This document shows positions 41,301 to 48,662 of a stretch of 64,000 nucleotides of DNA, piece after piece. Both the position numbers and the translations under genes were made by a program. Numbering within the stretch: the first letter of the stretch is position 1; each line of letters begins with the position of its first letter. The stretch is from Atrichornis clamosus. Lineage: Eukaryota; Chordata; Aves; Passeriformes; Menuridae. The notes beneath the pieces were generated by a model that searched no databases, had not been told where the DNA came from, and saw nothing but the letters and a program-made list of their open reading frames with translations. The stretch is from contig WBMZ01010840.1 of the NCBI GenBank assembly GCA_013400975.1, forward strand, positions 62,001-126,000, written 5' to 3'.

Positions 41301-44300
41301 TGAGGGGGATGCATTCTATCCCATCTTCTGAGTCATTGTGATGCTATTAAACAGTGCTGGACCGAGTATTGAGCCCTGGGGTGCACCTCTGATGAGTGGC
41401 CTCCAGCTGGACTTTGTGCTTCTGATCACAACTTTTTGAGTCTGGTTTAAATGCCAGGTTTCAATTCACTTCACTGAGAACTTAGCTGGATCTTATTTCC
41501 TCAGTTTGTTGATTAGGATATTTATGGCAGACTGTTCAAAGTCTTACCAAAGTTGAGATAAACAAGCTGGAAACTTCACCACAGAAAGCTGGTAAAGAAC
41601 AATATCCCCTTCATAAACCCATACTGACTACTCCCAGGCATATTCTTTTCCTTCATGTGTTTGAAAATTTTTTTCCAGGTTATATGCTCCATCACCTTCC
41701 CAAGGATTGAGGTGAGGCTGACTAGACAGTAGGTCCTCAGATCATCCTACTTTCTCTTCTTGAAGATAGGAGCAACGTTTCCTTTCTAGCAGTCCTCAGG
41801 GACTTCTGCTGGCAGCAATGACCTTTCAAAGATTGCATATGGATTCACAACATCATCCATCTCTCTCAGGCCTCATGGGTGGGTCAGGACCCATTAACCA
41901 GGTTGCTGAGTTTGTTTAAATATTCCCTAACCTGATCCTTTTCCACAGAGTCATCTGTGCTCCAGTCTGTTTCACTGGTCTCACGTGCCAGGTACTCCTG
42001 AAAGTCAGTCACACCAGTAAAGACTGAGGCAAAGGCATGTAGTGCCTCAGCCTTTTCCATGTCCTTTGTCATCAGATATTCTGTCACATTTAGTAGCTCA
42101 CCATGCTTTTTGCTGAGGTATTTGTAGAAATCTCTCTTGTTACCCTTCAATTCCATCTCCAGATTCAATACCAAGAGGGTTTTGATTTTCCTAACCTTAT
42201 CCCTGCACGTGCAGAGTGTCTCTACAGTCTTCCTGGGTGGCCTGACCCTACTTCCACCTCTTGTATGCTTCCTATTGGTGTTTCAATTTTATCTGGGTTG
42301 CCATGCTTGCTGCACTTGGGAGTTGTTGAGTTTGGACAAGGTGCTACTTAAAAGTTATCCAGATGCCCTAGACCCCTCTTCTCTCATGGGATTCTTTCCC
42401 AGCAGATCCCTGAATAAGACCAAGTGTGCTCTCCTGAAGGTGTGGGTAGTAATTCTGTGTTTTGCCTTTCTCCATCCTCTCATGATCTTGACCTCCACTT
42501 TCTCATGGTTGCTGCAGCCAAGGCTGGCAGTGACTTTCACAGACATGTCATCTCAGAGGGGCTGGCCAGTCTGCTGAACACAAGCCTTGTGTCTCCTGTT
42601 GTCCATCCTTTTAAATTATGAATGTCTGTAAGTATTTCCATAGTAAAGAAGGTATTTTTTCTGATTATAGACAGAATATAATTATTTTCAGCTTGAAATA
42701 TGAATACTGGTTATTTTAAGTAAAGTTAAAATTGTATACTTTTACACACAAACACACCCCTGGTTTCACACACATACCACATTTTTTTTTTTTAGTATTA
42801 AATGCCTTTAGGACATGAGAAAGAATTGCTGCTGAGACTTGAACGAAATATGGCATTACGCTTTTTACCCATCACCAGGGATCAGACTAAACGAAGTCCT
42901 AGGCTCCCAGCAGCATGGTTGTGAAACAATGTGTTGAAAAATGTGCCTTTCTCTTCTTCCAGATCAAATATTCTATCATGCACCCAGGGACTCATGTCTG
43001 GCCCCACACAGGGCCCACCAACTGTCGGCTGAGGATGCATTTGGGCTTGGTGATACCTACAGAAGGCTGCAGAATACGGTGTGCCCAAGAGAACAGGTGT
43101 GGTTGGGGGAGTTGGGGTTTTTTGTTGGATTTTTGGTTGATTGGTTGTTGTTTGGGGTCTTTTTTCCACTTTCCTCAAGACTGAAAAGGGGATGCAACTG
43201 CATGTAATTTAAAAAAACAAACAATGGGGTGTTTTATTGATCAGGAGATGTAATATATTTCGTTAATCAGGCAGTTTGCACCCTAATTCTTGGTACAAAC
43301 ATATAAATATCAGTTCTCAAACAATGCCAGGAGAACCTTTGGAGAGAAACCTCCCCTTCTCTGCTATGGCATGGAAATAACAGTGGGTTTAATCAACAGG
43401 GTCTCTGTGTTTACTTTTACAATGCCAGCTTAATATTGCTGCCAACAGAGTTCCTGTATTTGTTTTGATTTTGGGGAGACTTAGAATTTGTTCCTTCTTC
43501 AGCAGAAGCTAAGACTGAGCTATACCTATATTTTCACCACTGTGACAGAATACCATGGTACTTCTGGCACAAGCCTCCTTTTTAGCTGGTATTATTTGTT
43601 ATAATTCAGTTAAAAATATTCCAGTTGAAGTTGATCTCAGGATGAAGACACCTATGAGGTATTTGGCTTGATGAGTTACACAGCTGGCAATTTTCTTTAA
43701 AGTGCATTTTAAGTGAAATTTCTTACCCATTAGCAAAAAATTATACTGAATTTCAAGTCAATTTTATCTGTTTGCTCAGTCCAAAAACCAAAAGAAATGC
43801 AATAGCTTATGCATTTACAATCGGGGCATATCCTCTCCCGAGAAATATGGGAAAATATGCTAAATTTTTGCATTATATTATTAAACACAGACAGAAAAAT
43901 GTTGTATTAACTATATTGCTTACAGACTTAATTTGCTGAGACCTAGGTGAAATTCTCATGATGCTTAATATCTATGTGTATATTTTGAAAGAATCTTGTC
44001 TGCAGCTTCTGAGTGCAAAAAATGTTAATGTTGAATTATTTTCATGGTAGTAATGTACATATTAATTTGATATTGAGAAATGAAATGCTACTCCTGTCTG
44101 CACGACTGCAATACATAGCAAAAGGGTTTTTTCCATAACACTTGAAAACAACTACAACAAGAAATCTTTAGAATTTTTGAGGATAGAAGTACCCAGCTGT
44201 TAATAAACATTCAAGAGCTGACTACAACTTCTGCTGGAATATGTTAACATCAGTTGCTTCCATCAAGAGCTGCACATTCAGAAACAAAGACAAGATTTTC

Positions 44301-47300
44301 CCTGGCATCATTCAAAGTGTTTCTACTGCTGGCAGTGAAAGGGCTTTTTTTACATCCCTTCCCCCATGAAAGGAAAAAATGTATGAACTACTGTGAAAGG
44401 GAATGGTGCCAGGAGGAAGACCTACCCTGGGCCGTTTTCATTCCTCCCCTCCTGGTGGCTTAGAGCAGTGGGAAACTAGTGGTTCCAATTGGAGAGCTGG
44501 CTCAAATAGGAAGGTTAGCATCATGCCTTTTTTGCCCTCCCGTGCCACTGCTGTGTGCATGAGAGAGCGAACGGAAACCATGGGAATTTTGTGCTTGGTT
44601 AGCTCTGTGCCACCTACTGTGGTGGTTTTGAGGGGCAAAGTTACATTGGAAGTCATCCTTTGATGGAGAGGCAAATCAGCACTGTCTAGTACTGTGTTTT
44701 ACTCCTTCACTTGCAGAAGAGGTTTTTTTGCAGCTGTTTGGAGTTGATACACCTTGTGGTTGAGGGCTGCAAAATGATGGGAGGAATGGAACACCTCAGC
44801 TATGAGGAAAGGCTGAGAGAGCTGGGCTTGTTTGAGAAGAGAAGGCTACAGGGAGATCTCACGACGGCCTTTCACTGCTTAAAGGGAGCTTTTAAAAAAG
44901 ATGGGGACAGTTTTTATCAGGTTGCAATAGGACAAGGGGTAACAGTTGTAAACTAAAAGAGGGGTGGGAGTCTAGACTAGATATAAGGAAGAAGTTTTTT
45001 ATAGAGTGGGTGGAGGGACACTGGAAGAGGTTGCCCACCAGGTGTCCCGTCCCTGGAAAACACTCCAGATCAGGCTGGACAAGGCTCTGAGCAACCTGAT
45101 TGAGTTGAAGGTGTCCCTGCTCATTGTGGGGCTTTGGACTAGATGGCTTTTAAAGGTACCTTTCAACCCAAACTGTTCTGATTCTATGTCTCTTTGTCAG
45201 TACAGCTCTGGTCATTTTAGGTCATTAGGCCATTTTGAAGTTCCAGCTCTGAGAAGTGCATTTCTACAATGCACAAAAGTGGTAGATAAATAATATCTAG
45301 TATCAAAATCGAACCTCTCTGTCAGGCAATGTAACCCTATGTTGAAACGAAGGTGAAGAGTTACAGCCTTATGCAGAAGCCAGTCTGAGATCTCACCTTT
45401 TACAGGTGACACTAGAGCTGTGCAAGTGATACGGAGACTACCCCACAGTGGCTCAGTACCAGACCAGAAGGATATGGTCCCCATGTTAGCACTGTGAAGT
45501 GCTTCTCACACCATCAGACTTCTAGAAAACATTTATTTGCATGCTAATGGTGGGGTTTGTAGCCTTTTCAAAAGGGGCTAATAGTTCCGTCAACTTTATG
45601 ACTTTTCCTTTGTTGTGCAAAACAGCCCGTCCCATTATGATGCAGATGATAGATCCTGGGTTTTAACCTCTGAAGCTACTTCATCTGGGTGCCTGGAGTT
45701 TTCATTGTCCTTCGCTGAGCTGCACTTTCAGGCTATTTAGAGCAGGTTTTTTCAGGCTTGATTTAATTAAAAAAAAAACCCCAACAGCAGAAACAAAAGC
45801 CCCAAACCAAACGAAAACTCAACTACTCCCCCAACAAGAAAAACAATATCAGAACTCAAGTGCCCCAAACAAAACAAAGCCAAGTCCCCCAACCCTCCCC
45901 CAACACCCCCACCAAACACGGGCCCAAAACACCACCTCTACCTGCACAAAAAGAACCCCCCCCAATCAAACCCCAATAAAACAAACTCCCCCCAAAAAAA
46001 CAGAAAAAACCAAACAAAAAATAAACCAACCCCAAAAAAGCAAAACAAAAACAACCCAAAGTCTGCTTGAATTTTTTGCCACCTTATAGCATTATAAGTG
46101 GCTTACTCCCATTGACTTGAATAAAACCAATGTAACTTTAGAGCAGTAGCAGTAACTCGGGGTCTATGTGACATACAACAATTTTGTTACCAGATAACTG
46201 GTGTGGTATCAAAAAAACCCCACGTGATTGTAGCTGAAATCTGTAAAAGGCTGGTGATGTGGGCCTTTAAGGCTGATGGCCGTGTGTTAGTCAATATGAA
46301 TTTTTTTACTATGTTATGCTTTCTGGTTTATCAGCTCTTGCTTCAGTTATGTTTAGATGATTATTTCAATTGATCCAATTTCAATTTTTCTTCAGAACAT
46401 TACAGCACAACCCCATAAATTTTGATGCTTAGTTTTTCCTTTTGTTGAATTAAAAATACAGAGATCAATTGGGAGTATGAGTCTAGTTTTCACTCTGTTT
46501 TTTGAAAAAAGAAAATTGTTTTCTCTGTAAATGAACACAGCTGAATGAGTTTAAGCAATGCATTTCCATCTTTGATGGCAAGGCCTTTGTTTTGTTACCA
46601 TTGTTACTGTCCATAGTGCTTAATTCCCTTTAAGGGCATCCATCCTCTTGGATTGCTTCAGCTCCTAAGGATTCTGTTAAAAAACTTGATTATATGTTCA
46701 TTGTAGAGTAGTTTTGGGAAGGAATGTTTCTTGTTGTTAACCATTGTTAACTTGACTGTTATTCATCCAGCCTCATCTGGAGGTGTATAATCAGGTGTTA
46801 AACCTCTTTTCAAAATTGTGAATCCAGGTCTCAGCAGGCTGGAGAAGCTGCCAGCTGAAACCTGATGAAGTTCAACAAAGGCAAATGCAAAACCTTTCAG
46901 CTGATAACAAATAAACACCTTGCAGCTGTTGAGGCTGGGTGATGACTGCATAGAAAGAGCTTTGCAGAAAAGGGCTTAAGGGTCCTAGGGGCCAAGTTGA
47001 ACATGACTTAAAATCTTCCTTTGTCTTGATAAAGTCTAGCTGTGTACTGGTCTGCGTTAGTAAATTTGTAGGAAGCAGTTTGAGGGGTACAATCTTTTAC
47101 ACTGCCTCTGGAGTACTGTGTCCAGCTTGGCGCTCTTCAGTACAAAAAAACGTCACTAGAGAGACTCCAGTGGAGGATGAATAAATTGATCTGGAGACTG
47201 GGGCATGCAACACATGAGGAGAAGCTCCATGAACTGGTTTGGACTCTGAAAACCAGAAGGCTAAAGAGGAACCTAATTAATGTCTTCAACTACTAATGGG

Positions 47301-48230
47301 TGACTATGCAAAAGACAGAAGCAGTCTCTTTTGAGAGAGATGCAGTTATAGAATGAGAGGTAGTGAACACAAGTGACAGTGGAGAAATTTCCATCTAGGT
47401 AGAAGGAAGTTTTCACAGTGAGAGTGGTGAAACACAGGAAGAGATGGTGGAGTGCCTGTGGTTGCAGGTATCTCAGGTTCTTCACTAGTGGATTTTTGAA
47501 TATCTCATCTAACCTCAAAGTTGGATCTAACTTTGCAGTGAGTCTTGCTAAGAGCAGAGGCTTGGACTACTTTGCTCTTACAAAGGCATTGTTCTGATTT
47601 TTAGAGAAAACAAATTGATTTAATGTAATTTCTTTTTGAACCATATGACCAGGTTACTGGTCATTCCCTTGGTTTCCATCACTTCTGTAAATCAATAATG
47701 TATCTGATTGTAAAAAAAGAAAAGTGGATTATTAGACCAATATTATACCCACTCCCTGCTTAATGGACTCTACTCATTAAAAGTGTAATAGATAATATAT
47801 ATCACAAATGTCTGAATGTGTTTGTGAGCATAACTATGCAGAGTGAGGGGAAAGGATCTCTCAACAACATGAAGCTCCATTAGACTGACCTTTCTGTAGT
47901 TTATTTAAAATTCCCATACTCCAATCTCTTTATATTAGGCAGTGAAATCTTGGCCATGCAATCTGTACTGTTTAAATCTTTTTTGTATGTCAAGGAGCAT
48001 CTTCAGAGCTGATATAAATCTTGCCTACTCCACGGCACTTCAAACGCTACACTAAAGTACGTTCTTTTTTGTTTTACAGAGCCTGGGAAGAAGGGAAAGT
48101 TCTTATTTTTGATGACTCTTTTGAACATGAAGTATGGCAGGATGCTGAAAGTTATCGTCTGATCTTCATTGTGGATGTGTGGCACCCTGAGTTAACAGCA
48201 CAGCAGAGACGTACCCTGCCTGCTATTTAG
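2321..48230 (+). CDS. ASPH: ASPH, aspartyl/asparaginyl beta-hydroxylase, 3' coding half (12 exons)
   Basis: Spliced CDS: 2321-2362, 15128-15216, 17252-17338, 20377-20527, 21566-21702, 27085-27183, 27839-27928, 30674-30811, 37158-37293, 38152-38243, 42963-43096, 48080-48230. The exon lengths and phases fit without a break and give 447 residues plus a TAG stop. Known for the family: a type II ER membrane protein whose lumenal C-terminal domain uses Fe(II) and 2-oxoglutarate to hydroxylate Asp/Asn in EGF-like domains; short isoforms (junctin, junctate) come from the same gene. Seen here: the end of the charged linker, the TPR-like helical region and the full oxygenase domain. Counting back from the C-terminus in human numbering, the iron ligands His679 (43005-43007) and His725 (48126-48128) are present, as are Ser668, Arg688, His690, Arg735 and Trp625 around 2-oxoglutarate, and Cys641/Cys648. 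No frameshift or premature stop is seen. The 5' exons are outside the window. Confidence 0.97.
2590..3305 (-). mobile_element. CR1 LINE fragment, 3' end
   Basis: The left edge reads, in reverse complement, as the classic CR1 tail: a run like CAGAATGATAGAATTG followed by the 'ggttggaaaagacc' block and 'gagtccaacc'. On the minus strand, 3171-2857 encodes the end of the CR1 reverse transcriptase ORF, including [16 protein letters not shown] and [12 protein letters not shown]. The element is 5'-truncated near 3305, where it meets the retroviral-type sequence. One ambiguous base (N) is at 3205. Confidence 0.9.
3300..3525 (-). mobile_element. Probable ERV internal sequence next to LTR
   Basis: On the minus strand this follows directly downstream of the LTR-like block at 3925-3526 and is open from 3511 to 3287 (74 codons). 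I do not recognise the protein. Its position suggests the leader and start of a gag-like region of an old retroelement, cut off by the CR1 junction near 3305. No clear primer-binding site was seen. This is inference from layout only. Confidence 0.35.
3526..3925 (-). repeat. Old retroviral LTR, minus orientation
   Basis: Read on the minus strand, the block starts TGTTAGGGACC and could end AAGCCAGACA, about 400 bp. It carries an AATAAA signal (3628-3623) followed by CATCTTTATGCATG, a common layout at the R/U5 end of avian LTRs. A 15-bp tandem duplication sits inside (3804-3818 and 3819-3833). No target duplication is expected if internal sequence follows. The 3' boundary is tentative. It is old and non-coding. 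Confidence 0.5.
5547..5885 (+). mobile_element. Solo ERV LTR with 6-bp target duplication
   Basis: The LTR itself is 5553-5879 (327 bp), starting TGTGGCTG and ending GCGACA, an imperfect inverted pair of the TG...CA type. It is flanked by a perfect 6-bp duplication TGGATA (5547-5552 and 5880-5885). CAAT-type motifs lie near 5735 and 5755, a TATA box TATATAAG at 5789-5796, and AATAAA at 5812-5817. With no internal sequence, this is a solo LTR left by recombination between two LTRs. A 6-bp duplication fits alpharetrovirus/ERVK-like integrases. It has the same orientation as ASPH. Confidence 0.9.
5789..5817 (+). promoter_or_regulatory. LTR TATA box and poly(A) signal
   Basis: TATATAAG (5789-5796) is followed 15 bp later by AATAAA (5812-5817), the compact U3/R layout of avian LTRs. 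Both match consensus and point in the ASPH sense direction. Activity cannot be judged from sequence. Confidence 0.7.
7956..8065 (-). mobile_element. CR1 3' tail fragment
   Basis: The plus strand begins 'atcatagaataatagagtat' and continues with 'gggttagaagggacagct' and 'agtccaatctc', the reverse complement of a CR1 3' end. Beyond about 8065 the similarity fades. It is a short, diverged copy. Confidence 0.7.
14075..14170 (+). mobile_element. CR1 3' end fragment, plus strand
   Basis: The block ending 'ggtcccttccaacctgacta' then 'actatgattgct' is a plus-oriented CR1 3' end. It is short and diverged. It abuts a minus-strand CR1 starting about 15 bp downstream, so the two 3' ends face each other. 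Confidence 0.6.
14188..14738 (-). mobile_element. CR1 LINE fragment
   Basis: The left edge 'tcacagaatgggccaggctg' then 'gaagagacca' and 'tctggtccaacc' is a reverse-complement CR1 tail. The minus strand near 14700-14540 encodes remnants of the reverse transcriptase C-terminus ([17 protein letters not shown]). It is 5'-truncated near 14738. Confidence 0.88.
15128..15216 (+). CDS. ASPH: ASPH exon, lysine-rich linker to TPR start
   Basis: The acceptor ...ATATTAG precedes CT, which completes Ala with the G of the 42-bp exon. Then come 29 codons, [20 protein letters not shown] through EKLRKK, matching about human residues 326-354. The donor is AAA|GTAAGT and the exon ends in phase 0. [20 protein letters not shown] is a hallmark conserved stretch of full-length ASPH and is absent from junctin. 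Confidence 0.97.
15217..17251 (+). other. ASPH: ASPH intron, 2.0 kb
   Basis: No exon, CR1 or LTR was recognised. Open frames at 16594-17080 on either strand show no known content. Confidence 0.7.
17252..17338 (+). CDS. ASPH: ASPH exon, first TPR-like helices
   Basis: This 29-codon phase 0-0 exon runs from [20 protein letters not shown] to YGKAQ, about human 355-383. The acceptor is TTTCCAG and the donor CAG|GTACTT. The repeating small/aromatic helix pattern followed by [12 protein letters not shown] is typical of the ASPH TPR region, which packs against the catalytic domain. Confidence 0.97.
18961..18996. repeat. 18-bp perfect tandem duplication
   Basis: TAGCTTTAAGAGACAACT is present twice head-to-tail with no mismatch, at 18961-18978 and 18979-18996. 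This is a recent local slippage-type duplication inside an ASPH intron. Confidence 0.95.
19463..19496. repeat. Close direct repeat, 14 bp, period 20
   Basis: AGATACTTGCTACA occurs at about 19463 and again 20 bp later, separated by GCATGT. A small local duplication in an ASPH intron. Confidence 0.85.
20377..20527 (+). CDS. ASPH: ASPH exon, TPR region
   Basis: 50 codons plus one base, from [20 protein letters not shown] to [10 protein letters not shown], about human 384-433. The acceptor is TTTCTAG and the donor CTTG|GTGAGT, ending in phase 1. The first residue is Ser, where human ASPH has Cys as I recall it. The remaining pattern, including LSLKRxxDRQQFLG, is conserved. Confidence 0.97.
20528..21565 (+). 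other. ASPH: ASPH intron, 1.0 kb
   Basis: No repeat family was recognised. A 65-codon minus-strand open frame (21572-21375) overlaps the acceptor and is considered a chance frame. Confidence 0.7.
21566..21702 (+). CDS. ASPH: ASPH exon, TPR region
   Basis: GT completes Gly with the previous G. Then 45 codons follow: [20 protein letters not shown], then [20 protein letters not shown] and KVYEE, about human 435-479. The acceptor is AATCAG and the donor GAG|GTGAGT. It has a strong TPR-like signature ([20 protein letters not shown]). Confidence 0.98.
24151..24234. repeat. Tandem repeat, 3 x 28 bp, with E-box palindromes
   Basis: Three units at 24151-24178, 24179-24206 and 24207-24234. Units 1 and 2 are identical; unit 3 differs at two positions. 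The first two carry the 10-bp palindrome CCCACGTGGG, with CACGTG E-boxes at 24164-24169 and 24192-24197; the third reads CACATG (24220-24225). Confidence 0.97.
24686..24780. repeat. Diverged local duplication, period about 57 bp
   Basis: TAAAGGTAGTCCTGGTAG at 24686 is echoed by TAAAAGTAGTTCTGGTAG at 24743, and both are followed by T/A-rich sequence. This explains the internal repetition in a minus-strand open frame here (24785-24405). Confidence 0.6.
25919..25941. repeat. Short perfect inverted repeat
   Basis: AGACCCTC (25919-25926), a 7-base spacer, then GAGGGTCT (25934-25941). It could form a small hairpin. No role is evident. Confidence 0.9.
26045..26145 (-). mobile_element. Probable old CR1 3' tail
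   Basis: 'atcatagaaatgcagagctg' then 'gaaagcagatcaagacattc' and 'ggctgaggcagaccaaatgc' resemble an ancient, highly diverged CR1-type 3' end in reverse complement. The similarity is patchy; 26255-26275 may be a continuation. Confidence 0.4.
27085..27183 (+). CDS. ASPH: ASPH exon, TPR region
   Basis: This 33-codon phase 0-0 exon runs [20 protein letters not shown] then [13 protein letters not shown], about human 480-512. The acceptor is AAACAG and the donor CAG|GTACTT. Confidence 0.98.
27184..27838 (+). other. ASPH: ASPH intron, 655 bp
   Basis: The shortest ASPH intron in the window. It ends in a T-rich tract and the acceptor TTTAATAG. No other feature was seen. Confidence 0.8.
27839..27928 (+). 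CDS. ASPH: ASPH exon, TPR region
   Basis: This 30-codon phase 0-0 exon runs [20 protein letters not shown] then [10 protein letters not shown], about human 513-542. The acceptor is AATAG and the donor GAG|GTACAT. Confidence 0.98.
27929..30673 (+). other. ASPH: ASPH intron, 2.7 kb
   Basis: AT-rich. A short CA-rich stretch lies near 29080-29105. No exon or transposon was recognised. Confidence 0.7.
30674..30811 (+). CDS. ASPH: ASPH exon, entry to oxygenase domain
   Basis: This 46-codon phase 0-0 exon runs [20 protein letters not shown] then [20 protein letters not shown] and YTELVK, about human 543-588. It covers the end of the helical region and the QPWW...ETGYTELVK start of the catalytic domain. 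The donor is AAG|GTAAGG. Confidence 0.98.
30812..37157 (+). other. ASPH: ASPH intron, 6.3 kb
   Basis: Long AT-rich intron with a 14-bp tandem duplication at 32319-32346. I saw no CR1, LTR or further exon, which is notable next to the repeat-rich introns on the 3' side. Confidence 0.65.
32319..32346. repeat. 14-bp perfect tandem duplication
   Basis: GTTTAAAGTACAAA is present twice head-to-tail (32319-32332 and 32333-32346). Confidence 0.95.
37158..37293 (+). CDS. ASPH: ASPH exon, oxygenase domain
   Basis: 45 codons plus one base: [20 protein letters not shown], then [20 protein letters not shown] and TLWQQ, about human 589-633. It holds Trp625 of the GDWSQF motif, which lies near the active site in the human enzyme. 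The acceptor is ACAACAG and the donor CAAG|GTAAAA, ending in phase 1. Confidence 0.98.
37294..38151 (+). other. ASPH: ASPH intron, 858 bp
   Basis: No repeat family was recognised. A minus-strand open frame (37631-37401) is treated as chance. It ends at the acceptor TTTTCACTAG. Confidence 0.7.
38152..38243 (+). CDS. ASPH: ASPH exon with Cys641/Cys648 pair
   Basis: GA completes Gly, then 30 codons follow: [20 protein letters not shown] then [10 protein letters not shown], about human 635-664. The two Cys of ACKSVPKTC sit 7 apart, as in human Cys641 and Cys648, whose disulfide shapes the substrate pocket. The donor is CAG|GTATAT, ending in phase 0. Confidence 0.98.
38530..38638 (+). mobile_element. 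Possible CR1 3' tail followed by T-run
   Basis: 'ttgagcaggaggttggatta' then 'ggtcctttctaagctga' resembles a diverged plus-strand CR1 3' end. It is followed by about 17 T. The similarity is short. Confidence 0.4.
40405..42620 (-). mobile_element. CR1 LINE, 2.2 kb, 5'-truncated
   Basis: The minus strand reads, from right to left, through a degraded ORF2: the end of the endonuclease part ([20 protein letters not shown] near 42540-42480), the stretch before the reverse transcriptase ([20 protein letters not shown] and [14 protein letters not shown], 42140-42020), thumb-region remnants ([16 protein letters not shown], about 41120) and the C-terminus ([14 protein letters not shown], about 40600). 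Frameshifts break it throughout. A run of about 17 A interrupts it at 41229-41245. It is dead, and the longest CR1 in the window. Confidence 0.92.
42963..43096 (+). CDS. ASPH: ASPH exon, catalytic core (His679, His690)
   Basis: 44 codons plus two bases: [20 protein letters not shown], then [20 protein letters not shown] and AQEN, about human 665-708. It contains Ser668, the iron ligand His679 (43005-43007) in WPHTGPTN, Arg688, and His690 (43038-43040) in RMHLGL. The acceptor is TTCTTCCAG. The final AG joins A of the last exon to make Arg. The donor AG|GTGTGG is weak compared with the other ten ASPH donors here. Confidence 0.98.
43097..43165 (+). promoter_or_regulatory. G-run rich intron start after weak donor
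   Basis: The stretch right after the GTGTGG donor is almost all T and G, with several runs of three to five G (for example GGTTGGGGGAGTTGGGG). G-runs close behind a weak 5' splice site are known intronic splicing enhancers bound by hnRNP H/F. Assigning that role here is inference. Confidence 0.4.
44755..45192 (+). mobile_element. CR1 LINE 3' fragment
   Basis: Plus strand: 'aacacctcagctatgaggaa' then 'aggctgagagagctgggctt', with remnants of the ORF2 end ([14 protein letters not shown]), running into 'gaggttgcccaccaggtgtc' and the tail 'ctttcaacccaaactgttct' + 'gattctatg'. It has a typical CR1 3' end and is 5'-truncated. Confidence 0.9.
45767..46062. repeat. A/C-only low-complexity tract
   Basis: About 300 bp in which the plus strand is nearly all A and C, with few G or T. 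It starts with an A-run and has many CCCC-CCCCCC blocks separated by AAA-type spacers. No fixed unit length is seen. The minus strand is T/G with repeated G-runs. It is not coding, despite an open frame on the minus strand (46059-45856). Confidence 0.9.
46795..47570 (+). mobile_element. CR1 LINE fragment, diverged
   Basis: 'gatgaagttcaacaaaggca' matches the CR1 reverse transcriptase segment encoding MKFNKGKC, and 'actgtgtccagcttggcgct' the segment for VQFWA-type sequence. The 3' end near 47570 ('aagttggatctaactttgc', 'ggcttggactac') is diverged. Small internal deletions are likely. Confidence 0.75.
48080..48230 (+). CDS. ASPH: ASPH last coding exon (His725, Arg735, stop)
   Basis: One base completes Arg, then 49 codons and TAG (48228-48230): [20 protein letters not shown], then [20 protein letters not shown] and QQRRTLPAI. 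The iron ligand His725 is at 48126-48128 in SFEHEVW. Arg735, which binds the 2-oxoglutarate carboxylate, is at 48156-48158. The C-terminus HPELTxQQRR(S/T)LPAI is the end expected for full-length ASPH. Confidence 0.99.
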
Positions 48231-48378
48231 GGGGTTTCTTCTGGTGTGTGGCACAGGGGAGCATTAACTCCTTTGGAGTACGAAAATAGGATTAATTTAT
48301 CCAGCATACAGAGCATACAAGCATTTTAAGGCTAAGAAAAGATAAGGATGACATTCTACAATCGGAGTTGACTTAGTT

Positions 48379-48412
48379 TAAAAAAAAAAAAGGAAAAAAG
48401 AGGAAAAAAAAG
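48379..48412 (+). repeat. A-rich tract in ASPH 3' UTR
   Basis: About 34 bp of A interrupted only by GG/G pairs. It could cause internal oligo-dT priming in cDNA libraries and so a false 3' end near the stop codon. Confidence 0.8.
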
Positions 48413-48630
48413 AAGCCATGTTATGTTTCATACTGACACAGCACTGATGTGTATTGTTTTTGTGGCTGCAAGTTAGAAAACATAAGTCTTGACAGCCAAA
48501 AAGCAATAGGTCTAGATTTTCAAGCTGAGGAATGTGCACATGTTTTAGCCATGCCTATATTTTCTGTACAAAACCAGTCTGTTGGTCACCTGCTCGACTA
48601 CTTTCAGGCACAAGATTTATGATTCTATGT

Positions 48631-48662
48631 TAGGGAACACTTCCTAGGGAACACTTCCTAGG
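48631..48662. repeat. 14-bp tandem duplication in ASPH 3' UTR
   Basis: TAGGGAACACTTCC at 48631-48644 and 48645-48658, followed by TAGG as the start of a third copy. Confidence 0.95.

Larger units (their letters stand above)
38244..42962 (+). other. ASPH: ASPH intron, 4.7 kb, with large CR1
   Basis: It holds a possible small CR1 tail (38530-38620), a T-run (about 38622-38638) and the 2.2-kb minus-strand CR1 at 40405-42620. A 122-codon open frame (39107-39475) has no recognisable content. Confidence 0.7.
43097..48079 (+). other. ASPH: ASPH last intron, 5.0 kb
   Basis: It opens with a T/G-rich stretch rich in G-runs (43097-43165). It also carries two plus-strand CR1 pieces (44755-45192 and 46795-47570) and the A/C tract (45767-46062). 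It ends at the acceptor TTTTGTTTTACAG. Confidence 0.75.

Noticed and set aside
42137..42577. 146-codon plus-strand open frame
   Set aside because: It is the antisense of the CR1 ORF2 remnant at 40405-42620.
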